From positions 1-23,486 of the forward strand of contig CAMNBS010000009.1 of the NCBI GenBank assembly GCA_946533175.1: a stretch of 23,486 nucleotides of DNA. Direction: 5' to 3'. The translations under genes were made by a program, and so were the position numbers. The notes below the pieces were generated by a model. It had not been told where the DNA came from, did no database searches, and was given only the letters and a program-made list of their open reading frames with translations. Positions 1 through 7,408 of this stretch are shown here, in pieces. Within the stretch, counting starts at the first letter, position 1. Each line of letters opens with the position of its first letter. This DNA comes from an uncultured Clostridia bacterium (lineage in GTDB: Bacteria; Bacillota_I; Bacilli_A; RF39; UBA660).

Positions 1-15
1 ATTTTTTTACATTGA

Positions 16-1113
16 TTACTTATAATTCAATTTCTCTAATTCTGGTAAAACAAATAGTCCATCTTTCCTTATCAAAACATCATCAAAATAGATTTCTCCA
101 CCACCATATTCTTCTCTTTGAATCAATACTAAATCCCAGTGAATATTAGACTTATTACCATTTGGGCATTCATCATAACAACATCCTGGAGTAAAATGAA
201 TACTACCAGCGATTTTTTCATCATATAATATATCCCCCATTGGTTCCATTATTTTAGGGTTATATCCTAAAGAAAATTCACCAACATATCTTGCTCCTTC
301 ATCTGTCTCAAATATTTCTTTTAATTTATCGTTATGATTAGAGCTTGCCTTAATTATTTTTCCATCTTTAAAAGTTAAGCTAACATTTTCAAAAACTTCG
401 CCATGATATGGGCTTGGAACATTATATGTAATAGTACCATTAACACTTTCTCGAACCGGGGCCGTAAAACATTCCCCATCAGGAATATTTGATGTTCCAG
501 CACAAATTATAGCCGGCATTCCTTTAATACTAAAAGTTATATCCGTTTTTTTAGATACTATCCTAACTTTATCCGTTTTTTCCATTAAGTTACGAAGAGG
601 AAGACTATCTTCATACATTTTATCATAATCAACTGTCATTGCATCCATAGCATAATCATAAAAATCATCAAAAGACATATGAGCTTTATTAGCATCAACT
701 AATGATGGATAATTAATTAATACCCAACGGCGTTTATTTACTTGAATTTCTTTATATGGTTCTTCCTTACTCATTAGTTTATTATGCATATCCTTAGAAA
801 TCTTTTTACCATAATAATCACTTTTCCGATAACACAATTTTACAAAACAATCATAATTTTCCACTTGATATTTTAGTTTATTAACTTTATTATCGATTAT
901 TTCATCTGTTAAATTATTTTTTAAATATTCCTCAATATCTTGATTTACATATTCTAAATCAACAACAGCTTTATTATTGATTATTTCTTTAACAATATTT
1001 TTTATAAGAGGTAATGATTCTACTCCTGTATAAGTAATTAAAACTTTTTCTTTTTCTTTAACTTTTAAACCATGATTAACAATAATTTTCGCTAGAGTTT
1101 CAATTCTTTTCAT
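16..1113 (-). CDS. M29-family metallo-aminopeptidase
   Basis: This is a cytoplasmic, metal-dependent aminopeptidase of peptidase family M29 (AmpS/PepS/aminopeptidase T type), which removes N-terminal residues from peptides. The 365-residue length is slightly short for a family that usually runs 370-410. The C-terminal half carries the family hallmarks: PDGE with Glu214, GEFSLGYN with Glu279, His306 in SIHFTPG, and the IHWDL block with His325 and Asp327, all at the positions expected for the dinuclear metal ligands. The start ATG follows an AAGGGAA ribosome site. The gene is divergent from the small coat-like gene, with about 50 bases between their starts. The left window edge is reached 15 bases past the stop, so its terminator and downstream partner are not visible. 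Substrate preference cannot be read from the sequence. Confidence 0.93.
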   Translation of the reverse strand: MKRIETLAKIIVNHGLKVKEKEKVLITYTGVESLPLIKNIVKEIINNKAVVDLEYVNQDIEEYLKNNLTDEIIDNKVNKLKYQVENYDCFVKLCYRKSDYYGKKISKDMHNKLMSKEEPYKEIQVNKRRWVLINYPSLVDANKAHMSFDDFYDYAMDAMTVDYDKMYEDSLPLRNLMEKTDKVRIVSKKTDITFSIKGMPAIICAGTSNIPDGECFTAPVRESVNGTITYNVPSPYHGEVFENVSLTFKDGKIIKASSNHNDKLKEIFETDEGARYVGEFSLGYNPKIMEPMGDILYDEKIAGSIHFTPGCCYDECPNGNKSNIHWDLVLIQREEYGGGEIYFDDVLIRKDGLFVLPELEKLNYK

Positions 1114-1162
1114 AACTTATTCCCTTCTTTATCATAAAATACACTAGAAAGGAGTGTATTCT

Positions 1163-1402
1163 ATGTTTAACAATAGTAATATACCACAAAATTATAGCAA
1201 TATGCAACAAAATAGACCTAGATTTAATAACCATGGAAATAATGGTGATAGATTTTTTGGTGGTGGATTCTTTGGTCCCTTCTTATTAGGAGGTATTACT
1301 GGAGGATTAATTGCTAATAATCGTAATAATTATCCAATGTATTATGCCCCATATCCATATTACTACCCACCATATCCATATTATCCATATCGACCATATT
1401 AA
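1163..1402 (+). CDS. Small Gly/Asn-rich protein with Tyr/Pro-rich tail, possibly spore coat
   Basis: A 79-residue protein of no recognised family. It has an Asn/Gln-rich N-terminus, a central glycine-rich hydrophobic stretch (GGGFFGPFLLGGITGGLIA, about residues 34-52), and a tail that is almost entirely Tyr and Pro, with repeated PYPYY units and an ending in RPY. Small Tyr-rich, low-complexity proteins of this kind occur in Bacilli spore coats and exosporia, and the window has many sporulation genes, so a coat role is a reasonable inference, not something shown. The ATG at 1163 is chosen over the in-frame GTG at 1154 because AGAAAGGAG ends at 1154, overlaps that GTG, and lies 8 bases before the ATG. 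A perfect hairpin terminator follows the stop at once. Confidence 0.75.
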   Translation: MFNNSNIPQNYSNMQQNRPRFNNHGNNGDRFFGGGFFGPFLLGGITGGLIANNRNNYPMYYAPYPYYYPPYPYYPYRPY

Positions 1403-1422
1403 AAAAGCACTAAAGTGCTTTT
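1403..1422. terminator. Bidirectional terminator between convergent genes
   Basis: A perfect 8-bp inverted repeat, AAAAGCAC-TAAA-GTGCTTTT, has an A run on one side and a T run on the other, so it can stop transcription from both strands. It starts just after the coat-like gene and contains the last codons and stop of the converging Nudix gene. Confidence 0.85.
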
Positions 1423-1853
1423 ATCATTTCAATTAATCTTTCTGGTAATAGATTTACTTCTTTTAATTTATTGATATCAACAAATTCATAATAATTAGTA
1501 GTACTATCTAAATTTCTTTTAATTTTTAATAAAGCATTATAATCATTTTTATCAACTAAATAATTATAAACAAAGAATATTTCATGAAATTGAACATTAT
1601 CTATTTCAAAAAACTCTTCCAAAACATTAAGAAATTGTATTTTTTTGGAATCAAGATCAAAATCCATTTCTTCTTTTATTTCTCGTTTAATAGCATCAGA
1701 TGATTTTTCATTAATTTTTATTCTTCCACCCGGGATAACAGAGTTTGATGTATTAGAAAGTTCAATTAATACTTTATCCTGATATTTAAAAATAATTCCT
1801 ACTCGAATGTTTAATTTAACATCATCAACCATAATCGATAAATCTTTTTTCAT
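1410..1853 (-). CDS. Nudix hydrolase
   Basis: A 147-residue Nudix protein expected to hydrolyse a nucleoside diphosphate linked to another group, using Mg2+. The Nudix box is clear at about residues 42-66: G-x5-E, seven residues, then REIKEE. This gives the catalytic REUXEE helix, although the usual glycine after EE-x is Asp (EEMDF). Fold and length are normal for a single-domain member. An AAAGGA ribosome site precedes the ATG. It lies 26 bases downstream of the AAA_28 gene in the same direction, but a strong terminator sits between them, so expression would need read-through. The substrate cannot be named; pairing with a NadR-like P-loop protein hints at nucleotide or cofactor metabolism, as inference. 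Confidence 0.88.
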   Translation of the reverse strand: MKKDLSIMVDDVKLNIRVGIIFKYQDKVLIELSNTSNSVIPGGRIKINEKSSDAIKREIKEEMDFDLDSKKIQFLNVLEEFFEIDNVQFHEIFFVYNYLVDKNDYNALLKIKRNLDSTTNYYEFVDINKLKEVNLLPERLIEMIKAL

Positions 1854-1867
1854 AATAATTTCCTTTC

Positions 1868-1891
1868 AAAAAAAGTATCTTATTCAGATAC
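1868..1891 (-). terminator. Intrinsic terminator inside the AAA_28/Nudix pair
   Basis: On the minus strand GTATCT-GAATA-AGATAC is followed directly by seven T. The stem (1875-1891) overlaps the AAA_28 stop codon and the U-tract lies just before the Nudix ribosome site. Confidence 0.8.
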
Positions 1892-2512
1892 ATCCTTTTC
1901 TTGTAATAATTCATCAACATATTTAATTACTAATTCAATCTTATCTTCTAAATATTCACAAACTGGAACAACTTTTAAGTTTTTATGATCTTTCCAAGCT
2001 TCTTTAATATTATTATCAACATCAATCGCTTCATCTGAATCTTCAAATCGAGCTTTATTAGTACTATTAGAATATCTACTCTCCATATCAGCAGCTACTG
2101 TAATCATATGAATTACTAAATCATATTCATTCATTAATTCATCGTTATCAAGATTATTTTCTTTTAACATTTTAAAATAATTTTCTTTGCCAAGATAAGC
2201 TCTTACATCAACAGAACCACGATCATATAATAAAACTATTTTAACATCGTCGTCATATTTTTTTATAAAATCTTTATATCTTTTTTCTTTATATAATTGC
2301 AAGTTTAAAATTTCATTTTCAAAATCATAAACACTAGCGGCGTTACTACCAAAAGGTCTAATTCCTGCTTTTATCATTTCGGTTGCACATTCATTCAAAA
2401 CCAATACATGATATCCTAATTTAGTTAAATGTTCTTCAATACGTGAAATTGTAGTTGTTTTACCAGCGCAAGGACCTCCTGTTAAAACAATTTTAGCGAT
2501 TATTTTTCCCAT
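1880..2512 (-). CDS. AAA_28-type P-loop ATPase/kinase-like protein
   Basis: A 210-residue P-loop protein resembling the AAA_28 family, which is related to the kinase domain of NadR and to eukaryotic TTD14. The Walker A motif is at residues 12-19 (GGPCAGKT). It is followed by the family-typical NECATEMI segment (NE-x-AT) and a LLYDRGSVD segment that serves as a Walker-B-like or acceptor region. In bacteria the family is annotated only as ATP-binding, and the small-molecule or nucleotide target is unknown. The start has GAGGAG 5-6 bases upstream, and a consensus SigA promoter lies just before it. The downstream Nudix gene may form a functional pair with it. Family assignment is fairly secure; function is not. 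Confidence 0.85.
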   Translation of the reverse strand: MGKIIAKIVLTGGPCAGKTTTISRIEEHLTKLGYHVLVLNECATEMIKAGIRPFGSNAASVYDFENEILNLQLYKEKRYKDFIKKYDDDVKIVLLYDRGSVDVRAYLGKENYFKMLKENNLDNDELMNEYDLVIHMITVAADMESRYSNSTNKARFEDSDEAIDVDNNIKEAWKDHKNLKVVPVCEYLEDKIELVIKYVDELLQEKDVSE

Positions 2513-2539
2513 ATTTACTCCTCAATACAAATCAATACT

Positions 2540-2567
2540 ATTATAATATTATTTCTATATTTGTCAA
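2540..2567 (-). promoter_or_regulatory. SigA promoter of the AAA_28 gene
   Basis: Minus strand TTGACA (2562-2567), a 16-base spacer, then TATAAT (2540-2545). Both hexamers are perfect consensus. It lies 28 bases upstream of the ATG at 2512. Confidence 0.82.
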
Positions 2568-2601
2568 TATTTTAATAAAAAAGAAAAGGATAAGCTAATC
2601 T

Positions 2602-2632
2602 AAAAAAAAATAATAAATATTAATTATTATTT
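2602..2632 (-). terminator. Terminator of the TasA-like gene
   Basis: An all-A/T hairpin, AAATAATAA/TTATTATTT with a 7-base loop, is followed on the minus strand by a run of nine T. It spans the stop codon at 2627-2629. The lack of G-C pairs makes it weaker than the others. Confidence 0.55.
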
Positions 2633-3175
2633 TTGTTTATAGATAATGGTACTACCCAAACTTAAATTATATTCTTTATTATTGTTAATGCTAACATTTT
2701 GATCATATATAACTTTAATATTAAACATTTGTTTTTCACCTTTTTTAATGATACTACCATCTTTGGTTTCTTCATGAAGACTAACATAATCTAAAGGACT
2801 AATAACATAAGTTATTACTTCAGCATCCAAAGGAGACACTCCAGCTAAAGTTAAAGCATAAAGTTCAGCATTTAAATTACTAGTATTCTCTGTCGTAATG
2901 TTAAAACTTACCTCATCTCCTGGTTTAAATAATGAAACATCAAAGTTTAAAGTTGTTCCTATAGTAGATACTTCTCTAGTAACAATTGCTTCTCCTTTAG
3001 TTTCAATATCACTAACTTCAACAATATTAACTCCCCATTTATCACCCGATACAATATTTTTACCATCATAACCAACATTTACTAATGCATAAGAAGAGCG
3101 TAATTGCCAAATAAGAATTAATACTCCCAAAATTACTATGCTAAGAATTATATATCTCTTCTGAATATTTTTCAA
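2627..3175 (-). CDS. Secreted TasA/camelysin-like beta-sandwich protein
   Basis: A 182-residue protein with a basic N-terminus, one strong hydrophobic segment (residues about 9-24) and then SSYAL, which resembles a signal-peptidase site or a membrane anchor. The rest is predicted extracellular and beta-rich, with the pattern seen in TasA/camelysin-type proteins: a GDEVSF strand, a TENTSNLNA turn and a late KVIYD strand. No LPXTG motif is present, so it is not an obvious substrate of the nearby sortase. The start is TTG at 3175, chosen because GAGGTGAT lies 9 bases upstream and the nearby ATG is followed at once by a stop. The gene is divergent from the CmpB-like gene. A role as matrix or fibre subunit is possible, but the family match is only by pattern. 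Confidence 0.7.
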   Translation of the reverse strand: MKNIQKRYIILSIVILGVLILIWQLRSSYALVNVGYDGKNIVSGDKWGVNIVEVSDIETKGEAIVTREVSTIGTTLNFDVSLFKPGDEVSFNITTENTSNLNAELYALTLAGVSPLDAEVITYVISPLDYVSLHEETKDGSIIKKGEKQMFNIKVIYDQNVSINNNKEYNLSLGSTIIYKQK

Positions 3176-3251
3176 ACTACATCACCTCTTTTATTATTAC
3201 ATAAATATGTTATTTTTTCAATATCTATACATATTATTATATAGGTGATTT

Positions 3252-3752
3252 ATGATTTATTTAAAATACTTTGTTTTATATTCGCTTTTTGGCTTTACCT
3301 TTGAAAGTTTTGTTTTCAAAATGTCCAAAGAAAACAAACATAGTGGTGTTTTATATGGACCATATACTATTGTTTATGGTATAGGTGGTACTATGAGTAT
3401 TATTTTAAATAATTTTCTTAATATAATAAACAATAAATATCTTAATATCTTTTTATGTTATATTCTTTTCTTAATAACATGTACGCTAATCGAATTTTTA
3501 GCCGGTCATATCATTCATTTTTTATTAAATATAGATAGTTGGGATTATTCATCTCATAAATATCATTTTGGTAAATATATATGCTTAGATTATGCCTTTA
3601 TATGGGGATTAATGGCTTTAATATTCGCTAAATTATTAAATCCTTTTTTTCATGATGTTCTCCTATTAGTTCCAAATTATATTAATATTACTTGTTTATC
3701 AATTATCATTCTTGATTTTATAATAACATTATTACATAAAAAAAATCTATAA
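3252..3752 (+). CDS. CmpB-type multi-pass membrane protein (putative ABC permease family)
   Basis: A 166-residue integral membrane protein with about four hydrophobic segments. Near residues 30-48 it has SGVLYGPYTIVYGIGG, the signature seen in proteins annotated as putative ABC transporter permease (ABC_trans_CmpB), and it starts with the usual short helix followed by GFTFES. No ABC ATPase is adjacent, and a transport role for this family is not well established, so I give the family name only. The ATG follows AGGTGATTT. It converges on the membrane protein at 3766 with only 13 bases between the stops, and a shared hairpin covers both. Confidence 0.8.
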   Translation: MIYLKYFVLYSLFGFTFESFVFKMSKENKHSGVLYGPYTIVYGIGGTMSIILNNFLNIINNKYLNIFLCYILFLITCTLIEFLAGHIIHFLLNIDSWDYSSHKYHFGKYICLDYAFIWGLMALIFAKLLNPFFHDVLLLVPNYINITCLSIIILDFIITLLHKKNL

Positions 3753-3767
3753 ATAAATATAGATTTT
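3742..3767. terminator. Bidirectional terminator overlapping two convergent stop codons
   Basis: A perfect 10-bp stem, AAAATCTATA/TATAGATTTT, with a 6-base loop. The left arm contains the stop of the CmpB-like gene and the right arm reaches the stop of the membrane protein on the other strand. Confidence 0.8.
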
Positions 3768-4461
3768 AAACCCTTTTCTTTTTAATAGGGACATATTCAA
3801 TTAATTCTCCATTTTCTTGCATTATTTCATTATAATCAAGGACAACATTATGATTATAATTATCTTTCTTAATTACTTCTTCACTTTTATTATTTTTGTG
3901 GGATATTAAATGAGCCAATTGCATAATTAATCTTATAATTATCCAAGAAACAAATATTAACATACTTGATTCTATTAAAACAAGAAGTTCTTGATTAGTA
4001 TAAATACTTAACATTTCATAAACATCAACATTATTTTTAATAACATTTTGAATTATTAAGAATAATAATATTTGAATAATACTAAAGAAAAGAATATTCA
4101 CCATTTTGGTAGAATAATTTTTTTTATTACTTAAAAGTGATACTAATAATGACATATCAATAATAAAAATAGATAAAATATAAACAGCAATATTAGGAAA
4201 TAACAGATTATTAACAACAACTTCAATTAAATAATCAAAGAAATTAATTATTGGATTAAAATACATTCCAATAAAAGTTCCTAATATTCCTATAAATAAA
4301 ATACAAGTTATTATTTTAATTATCTTTTTCTTACTGCGTGATAATATAAGCATAATAATACTTAAAACAATTACCCCAGCTATAATATAATAAGAAATAT
4401 TATTATTTTTTAATGCTTCCCAAAGGACATTGATTCTTTCTAAAAATGATAAATTAGTCAT
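3766..4461 (-). CDS. Membrane protein of unknown function, sortase-linked
   Basis: I do not recognise this 231-residue protein. It has about five transmembrane segments (roughly residues 24-41, 47-67, 85-108, 119-141 and 158-182) and a hydrophilic C-terminal tail of about 45 residues that is Asn/Lys/Glu-rich and ends in KKKRV, probably cytoplasmic. It begins 13 bases after the sortase stop and has a strong ribosome site (GAGGGGG), so the two are almost certainly co-transcribed from the promoter at 5155-5183. The context suggests a cell-envelope role, perhaps with the sortase; no catalytic motif is visible. Confidence 0.8.
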   Translation of the reverse strand: MTNLSFLERINVLWEALKNNNISYYIIAGVIVLSIIMLILSRSKKKIIKIITCILFIGILGTFIGMYFNPIINFFDYLIEVVVNNLLFPNIAVYILSIFIIDMSLLVSLLSNKKNYSTKMVNILFFSIIQILLFLIIQNVIKNNVDVYEMLSIYTNQELLVLIESSMLIFVSWIIIRLIMQLAHLISHKNNKSEEVIKKDNYNHNVVLDYNEIMQENGELIEYVPIKKKRV

Positions 4462-4474
4462 ATTAATCCCCCTC

Positions 4475-5125
4475 TTAAACTAATTCAGCAATATAAACCG
4501 TTTGTTCTGTTTTACTATTATGGGTACATGTAATTAATGTTAAAGTAGTTTTGTTATAATCACGATCAATTGTTATTTTTCCAATCTTAGGTTTATTATA
4601 TATTTTCTTAATAACATATTTATATTCTTTTCCTTGATATTCAATGATACATTCATCACCAATACTCAATTTGTAAAGATTTCTAAAAAATGAACGATAA
4701 CTTGTTCCAGAATGACTCAATAATATTAAATTTCCTTTAGAAACATTAGGATAATCACTTATTTTATGGGTTTCTATTCCATAATCAACACTATTATACT
4801 TAGAATTTTTAGATACAAATCCTCTTTCTAAACCAATTTTTTTAATAATTATTTTTCCAATATAATCATAAGTTACTGGTTTCTTTTTTTCTTCTTTTAT
4901 TTCAACTATTTCAGTTTCATCTGTTATCTCTTCTTCCATTCCTTCGTCCGTACCCTCATTAAGATGCGTAAGACGTTCTTGTTCATCATTAAAAGCTAAT
5001 ATTTTCAAGTTCATTTTATTATATGCCTTTTCTACTTTTTCCTGAAAATAATTATCTGTTATAAGAAATATCCCAATAACCATTAGAAAAAGACAAATGA
5101 AGATTAAACATTGTTTCTTTTTCAT
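4475..5125 (-). CDS. Sortase-family transpeptidase
   Basis: A 216-residue sortase: an N-terminal signal anchor (residues about 7-23), an acidic linker (50-80), then the sortase beta-barrel. Catalytic His138 lies in LLSHSG and Cys200 in the TLITC motif. The third canonical residue, an Arg eight positions after the Cys (as in KRKIFVA of Staphylococcus SrtA), appears to be Gln208 in EQTVYIAEL. Gln may be normal for this subfamily, since the rest of the barrel looks intact. Sortases join cell-wall sorting signals to peptidoglycan or build pili outside the membrane. No LPXTG protein is visible in the window. A consensus SigA promoter drives the gene, and the ribosome site is only a weak GGGGTG. 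Confidence 0.88.
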   Translation of the reverse strand: MKKKQCLIFICLFLMVIGIFLITDNYFQEKVEKAYNKMNLKILAFNDEQERLTHLNEGTDEGMEEEITDETEIVEIKEEKKKPVTYDYIGKIIIKKIGLERGFVSKNSKYNSVDYGIETHKISDYPNVSKGNLILLSHSGTSYRSFFRNLYKLSIGDECIIEYQGKEYKYVIKKIYNKPKIGKITIDRDYNKTTLTLITCTHNSKTEQTVYIAELV

Positions 5126-5154
5126 TTAAAACACCCCACATTTAAAACGCTCAT

Positions 5155-5183
5155 ATTATATCACAAATGTAAAAAAATGTCAA
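5155..5183 (-). promoter_or_regulatory. Consensus SigA promoter of the sortase operon
   Basis: Minus strand TTGACA (5178-5183), exactly 17 bases, TATAAT (5155-5160): a perfect vegetative promoter with optimal spacing, 30 bases upstream of the sortase ATG. Confidence 0.92.
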
Positions 5184-5191
5184 CAATAAAC

Positions 5192-5213
5192 AAAAAGAGT
5201 AACATTATTACTC
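5192..5213 (-). terminator. Terminator of cotE
   Basis: GAGTAA/TTACTC with a 5-base loop, then five T on the minus strand. The stem includes the cotE stop at 5208-5210. The sortase promoter begins only 8 bases beyond the U-tract. Confidence 0.7.
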
Positions 5214-5738
5214 CTTTAAATAGTCTTCTTTTACTTCATTATCAATTTCTTCATTAACACTATCTTTGACATCTTCTTCAATTAAATTATAATCATCTAA
5301 ATTATCATCAACCATTATTTTAACTTTAACATCACCAACAAGTTCAACACCAAGTTCTAACTCTACTTCATAATTAATCTTATTATTTTCAAAATTTACT
5401 TTGACACATTTAGGATCTGTTAAACTGCGAACAATAATACTGGTATTATCATATTCTTCATTAACATCACGCATTTTAACTGTTTCAGTATATGCATGAG
5501 TTGCTTTAATAACATCTGTTTTAGTATCATTATCATAAGAATACCAAATATTAATATCATAGCTACCATTAATAATTATTTGATTATTCTGTTTTACTCC
5601 ATTAAATTGATGATTAATAACCCAACATCCTAGTATTGTTGATGGATTTTTATTTGCTTCTAAAGTATCTTCTTGATTAAAAACCTTTTTTCCCTTACTA
5701 ATTACTGCTTTAGATATTATTTCTCGATAATTAGCCAT
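5208..5738 (-). CDS. cotE: Outer spore coat morphogenetic protein CotE
   Basis: CotE assembles on the forespore surface and organises the outer spore coat. The 176-residue length matches the family (about 180). The N-terminus follows Bacillus CotE closely: a YREIISKAVISKGKK block, then PSTILGCWVINHQF, then INIWYSYDNDTKTDV. The C-terminus is the expected acidic tail (residues about 143-176). GGAG lies 8 bases before the ATG. The gene stands alone, with terminators on both sides. Upstream (5758-5786) there is a CATAAATT box that loosely resembles a mother-cell sigma -10, but no convincing -35 partner, so I do not call a promoter. This gene is strong evidence that the organism sporulates with a Bacilli-type coat. 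Confidence 0.95.
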   Translation of the reverse strand: MANYREIISKAVISKGKKVFNQEDTLEANKNPSTILGCWVINHQFNGVKQNNQIIINGSYDINIWYSYDNDTKTDVIKATHAYTETVKMRDVNEEYDNTSIIVRSLTDPKCVKVNFENNKINYEVELELGVELVGDVKVKIMVDDNLDDYNLIEEDVKDSVNEEIDNEVKEDYLKE

Positions 5739-5787
5739 AAATCACACTCCTCATATTAATTTATGCAAAGAAAAAGAATTTGAATAC

Positions 5788-5815
5788 AAAAAAAACTTAA
5801 AGCAAGCTTTAAGTT
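5788..5815 (-). terminator. Terminator of the obg/527-residue-protein unit
   Basis: On the minus strand AACTTAAAG-CTTG-CTTTAAGTT is followed by a run of T. The stem is about 9 bp and includes part of the stop codon at 5814-5816. Confidence 0.88.
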
Positions 5816-7397
5816 AATTAATTTTCGTTATTTCACGTATTTCTTTATTCACAAAAGTAATTTTAACATTATCATTTTTTTTCATAAATGGCAATTTATT
5901 ACTATTTACTTTAATACTAACTCGATATTTATTATTTTCTGTATCCGTTAGATAATAGTATGTATTTCCATCAATAGTAACATTATATATTTCATCAATG
6001 GTTATTTCAATATCTTCTCCTTTAGCAATTATTCCATTATTATTTAAATAATTATAAGCAGCATTTTGAATACCACTTGATGCATCAGTAACAACAACTT
6101 TTTGATAATCACTTACATCAACAAAAGCATACATTTTAACAAGACCGGCATCATCTTTCAAACTAATAACATACGTAGGACGTGAAGATAAATTAATTAA
6201 AATAGGAAAAGAAGCTGTATAATTCATTTGTTGAACTTGACCTTTAGCACTATCCATAGCACTATATTCTTCAGCCCCTGGGCAATCAAAAAACTTAGTT
6301 TCTTTAGTTCGTAAATTAGTCAAAATAAATCCTAAATTACTTTCATCAGAAACAATACTTGTGATTCCAGTATACATATAAATATCGTCATTCATTGCAA
6401 TATAATTATAGCCATCCGTAGTCATTTTCATTCCTTTTTGGCCAAATAAAGTATTCCAAAATCCATTAATATAACGACCCCAATCATCTACCTGAGAAAT
6501 AATTAATTCGGGAGAATAAATGTGATCAATCCAAGTTGGAGCTTCATTCACAGCATATTTTCGACTTTCTCCAGTTATAGCATTTAAGATAATAACACCA
6601 TCAATATCTTCTCGTTGATTAACTGCACTAAAACTACTTATTGGCATAACCCAATATGGTACCCCTTCATTATCAATTTCAAAGCTTAATGTTCCAAAAA
6701 TATCAAAAGGATATCTAAAACGTAATTTACGATAAACATTTTCAAAGAATAAAGCTTTCTCAGAATATTTCATTCCTTTATTTAATCGAACTAATTCACT
6801 TTCTCCAGTAACTGAGTTCACTTTAACATAACCAGGTATTCCCTCGCCACGATTAGTAAAATACTTAATGACACTTGAATAATCAAGAGGAGTTACACGA
6901 ACAATTTCGTCATTATAATTAATTTGTGTATACAAAGAACTTACATCAAATTGACTCACAAGTTCTGAAATACTTCCCATTACTCGATCACCAAGTTTAC
7001 GACTTGACGATTTATCAACAATTGCTAAAGTATTAAAGTCAACTTCTTTAATTTCATCGGTAAAACTAGCATTAGTAATCTCAATACGATGAGCATATTT
7101 ATTAGCCCGAAAAAATGGTCCATTAAAAAAATTAATCACCATAATACCAACTATAATCATCAACGGAAGAATAAATGGATAATAATTCTTTTTATTTCTT
7201 AAATCAAATTCCTTTCTTCGGATACTAATAATTCCTGTTCCAAAATTTATTGTTCCAAAAATTAATAATAAAATAATAAAATATATCCAAAATCCCATAT
7301 CATGAATATTAATAGCCGGTAAAAACAAATAAAACATTACAAAACCACTAATAATAGTAACTAATAAACTAATCAATAATCTTTTTTCTCTTTTCAT
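5814..7397 (-). CDS. Uncharacterised membrane-anchored protein next to obg
   Basis: I do not recognise a named family. About 527 residues: three to four N-terminal hydrophobic helices (first ~110 residues), then a long, probably extracytoplasmic region. That region holds repeated short beta elements of the GYVKVNSVTGESELV and GVIILNAITGESRKY kind, which look PepSY-like, followed by a compact C-terminal domain of about 85 residues that looks OB- or SH3-like. No catalytic motif stands out. The start is uncertain: ATG at 7409 overlaps the obg stop (TAATG) but has no ribosome site, while ATG at 7397 has GGGAGG 4 bases upstream, so I use 7397. It is co-transcribed with obg and ends at a strong terminator. 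An envelope role is inference. Confidence 0.82.
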   Translation of the reverse strand: MKREKRLLISLLVTIISGFVMFYLFLPAINIHDMGFWIYFIILLLIFGTINFGTGIISIRRKEFDLRNKKNYYPFILPLMIIVGIMVINFFNGPFFRANKYAHRIEITNASFTDEIKEVDFNTLAIVDKSSSRKLGDRVMGSISELVSQFDVSSLYTQINYNDEIVRVTPLDYSSVIKYFTNRGEGIPGYVKVNSVTGESELVRLNKGMKYSEKALFFENVYRKLRFRYPFDIFGTLSFEIDNEGVPYWVMPISSFSAVNQREDIDGVIILNAITGESRKYAVNEAPTWIDHIYSPELIISQVDDWGRYINGFWNTLFGQKGMKMTTDGYNYIAMNDDIYMYTGITSIVSDESNLGFILTNLRTKETKFFDCPGAEEYSAMDSAKGQVQQMNYTASFPILINLSSRPTYVISLKDDAGLVKMYAFVDVSDYQKVVVTDASSGIQNAAYNYLNNNGIIAKGEDIEITIDEIYNVTIDGNTYYYLTDTENNKYRVSIKVNSNKLPFMKKNDNVKITFVNKEIREITKIN

Positions 7398-7408
7398 TTT
7401 TCCTCCCA

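Noticed and set aside
5758..5786. SigE-like promoter upstream of cotE
   Set aside because: A CATAAATT box is present, but the upstream element (TATTCAA) does not match the SigE -35 well enough to call.
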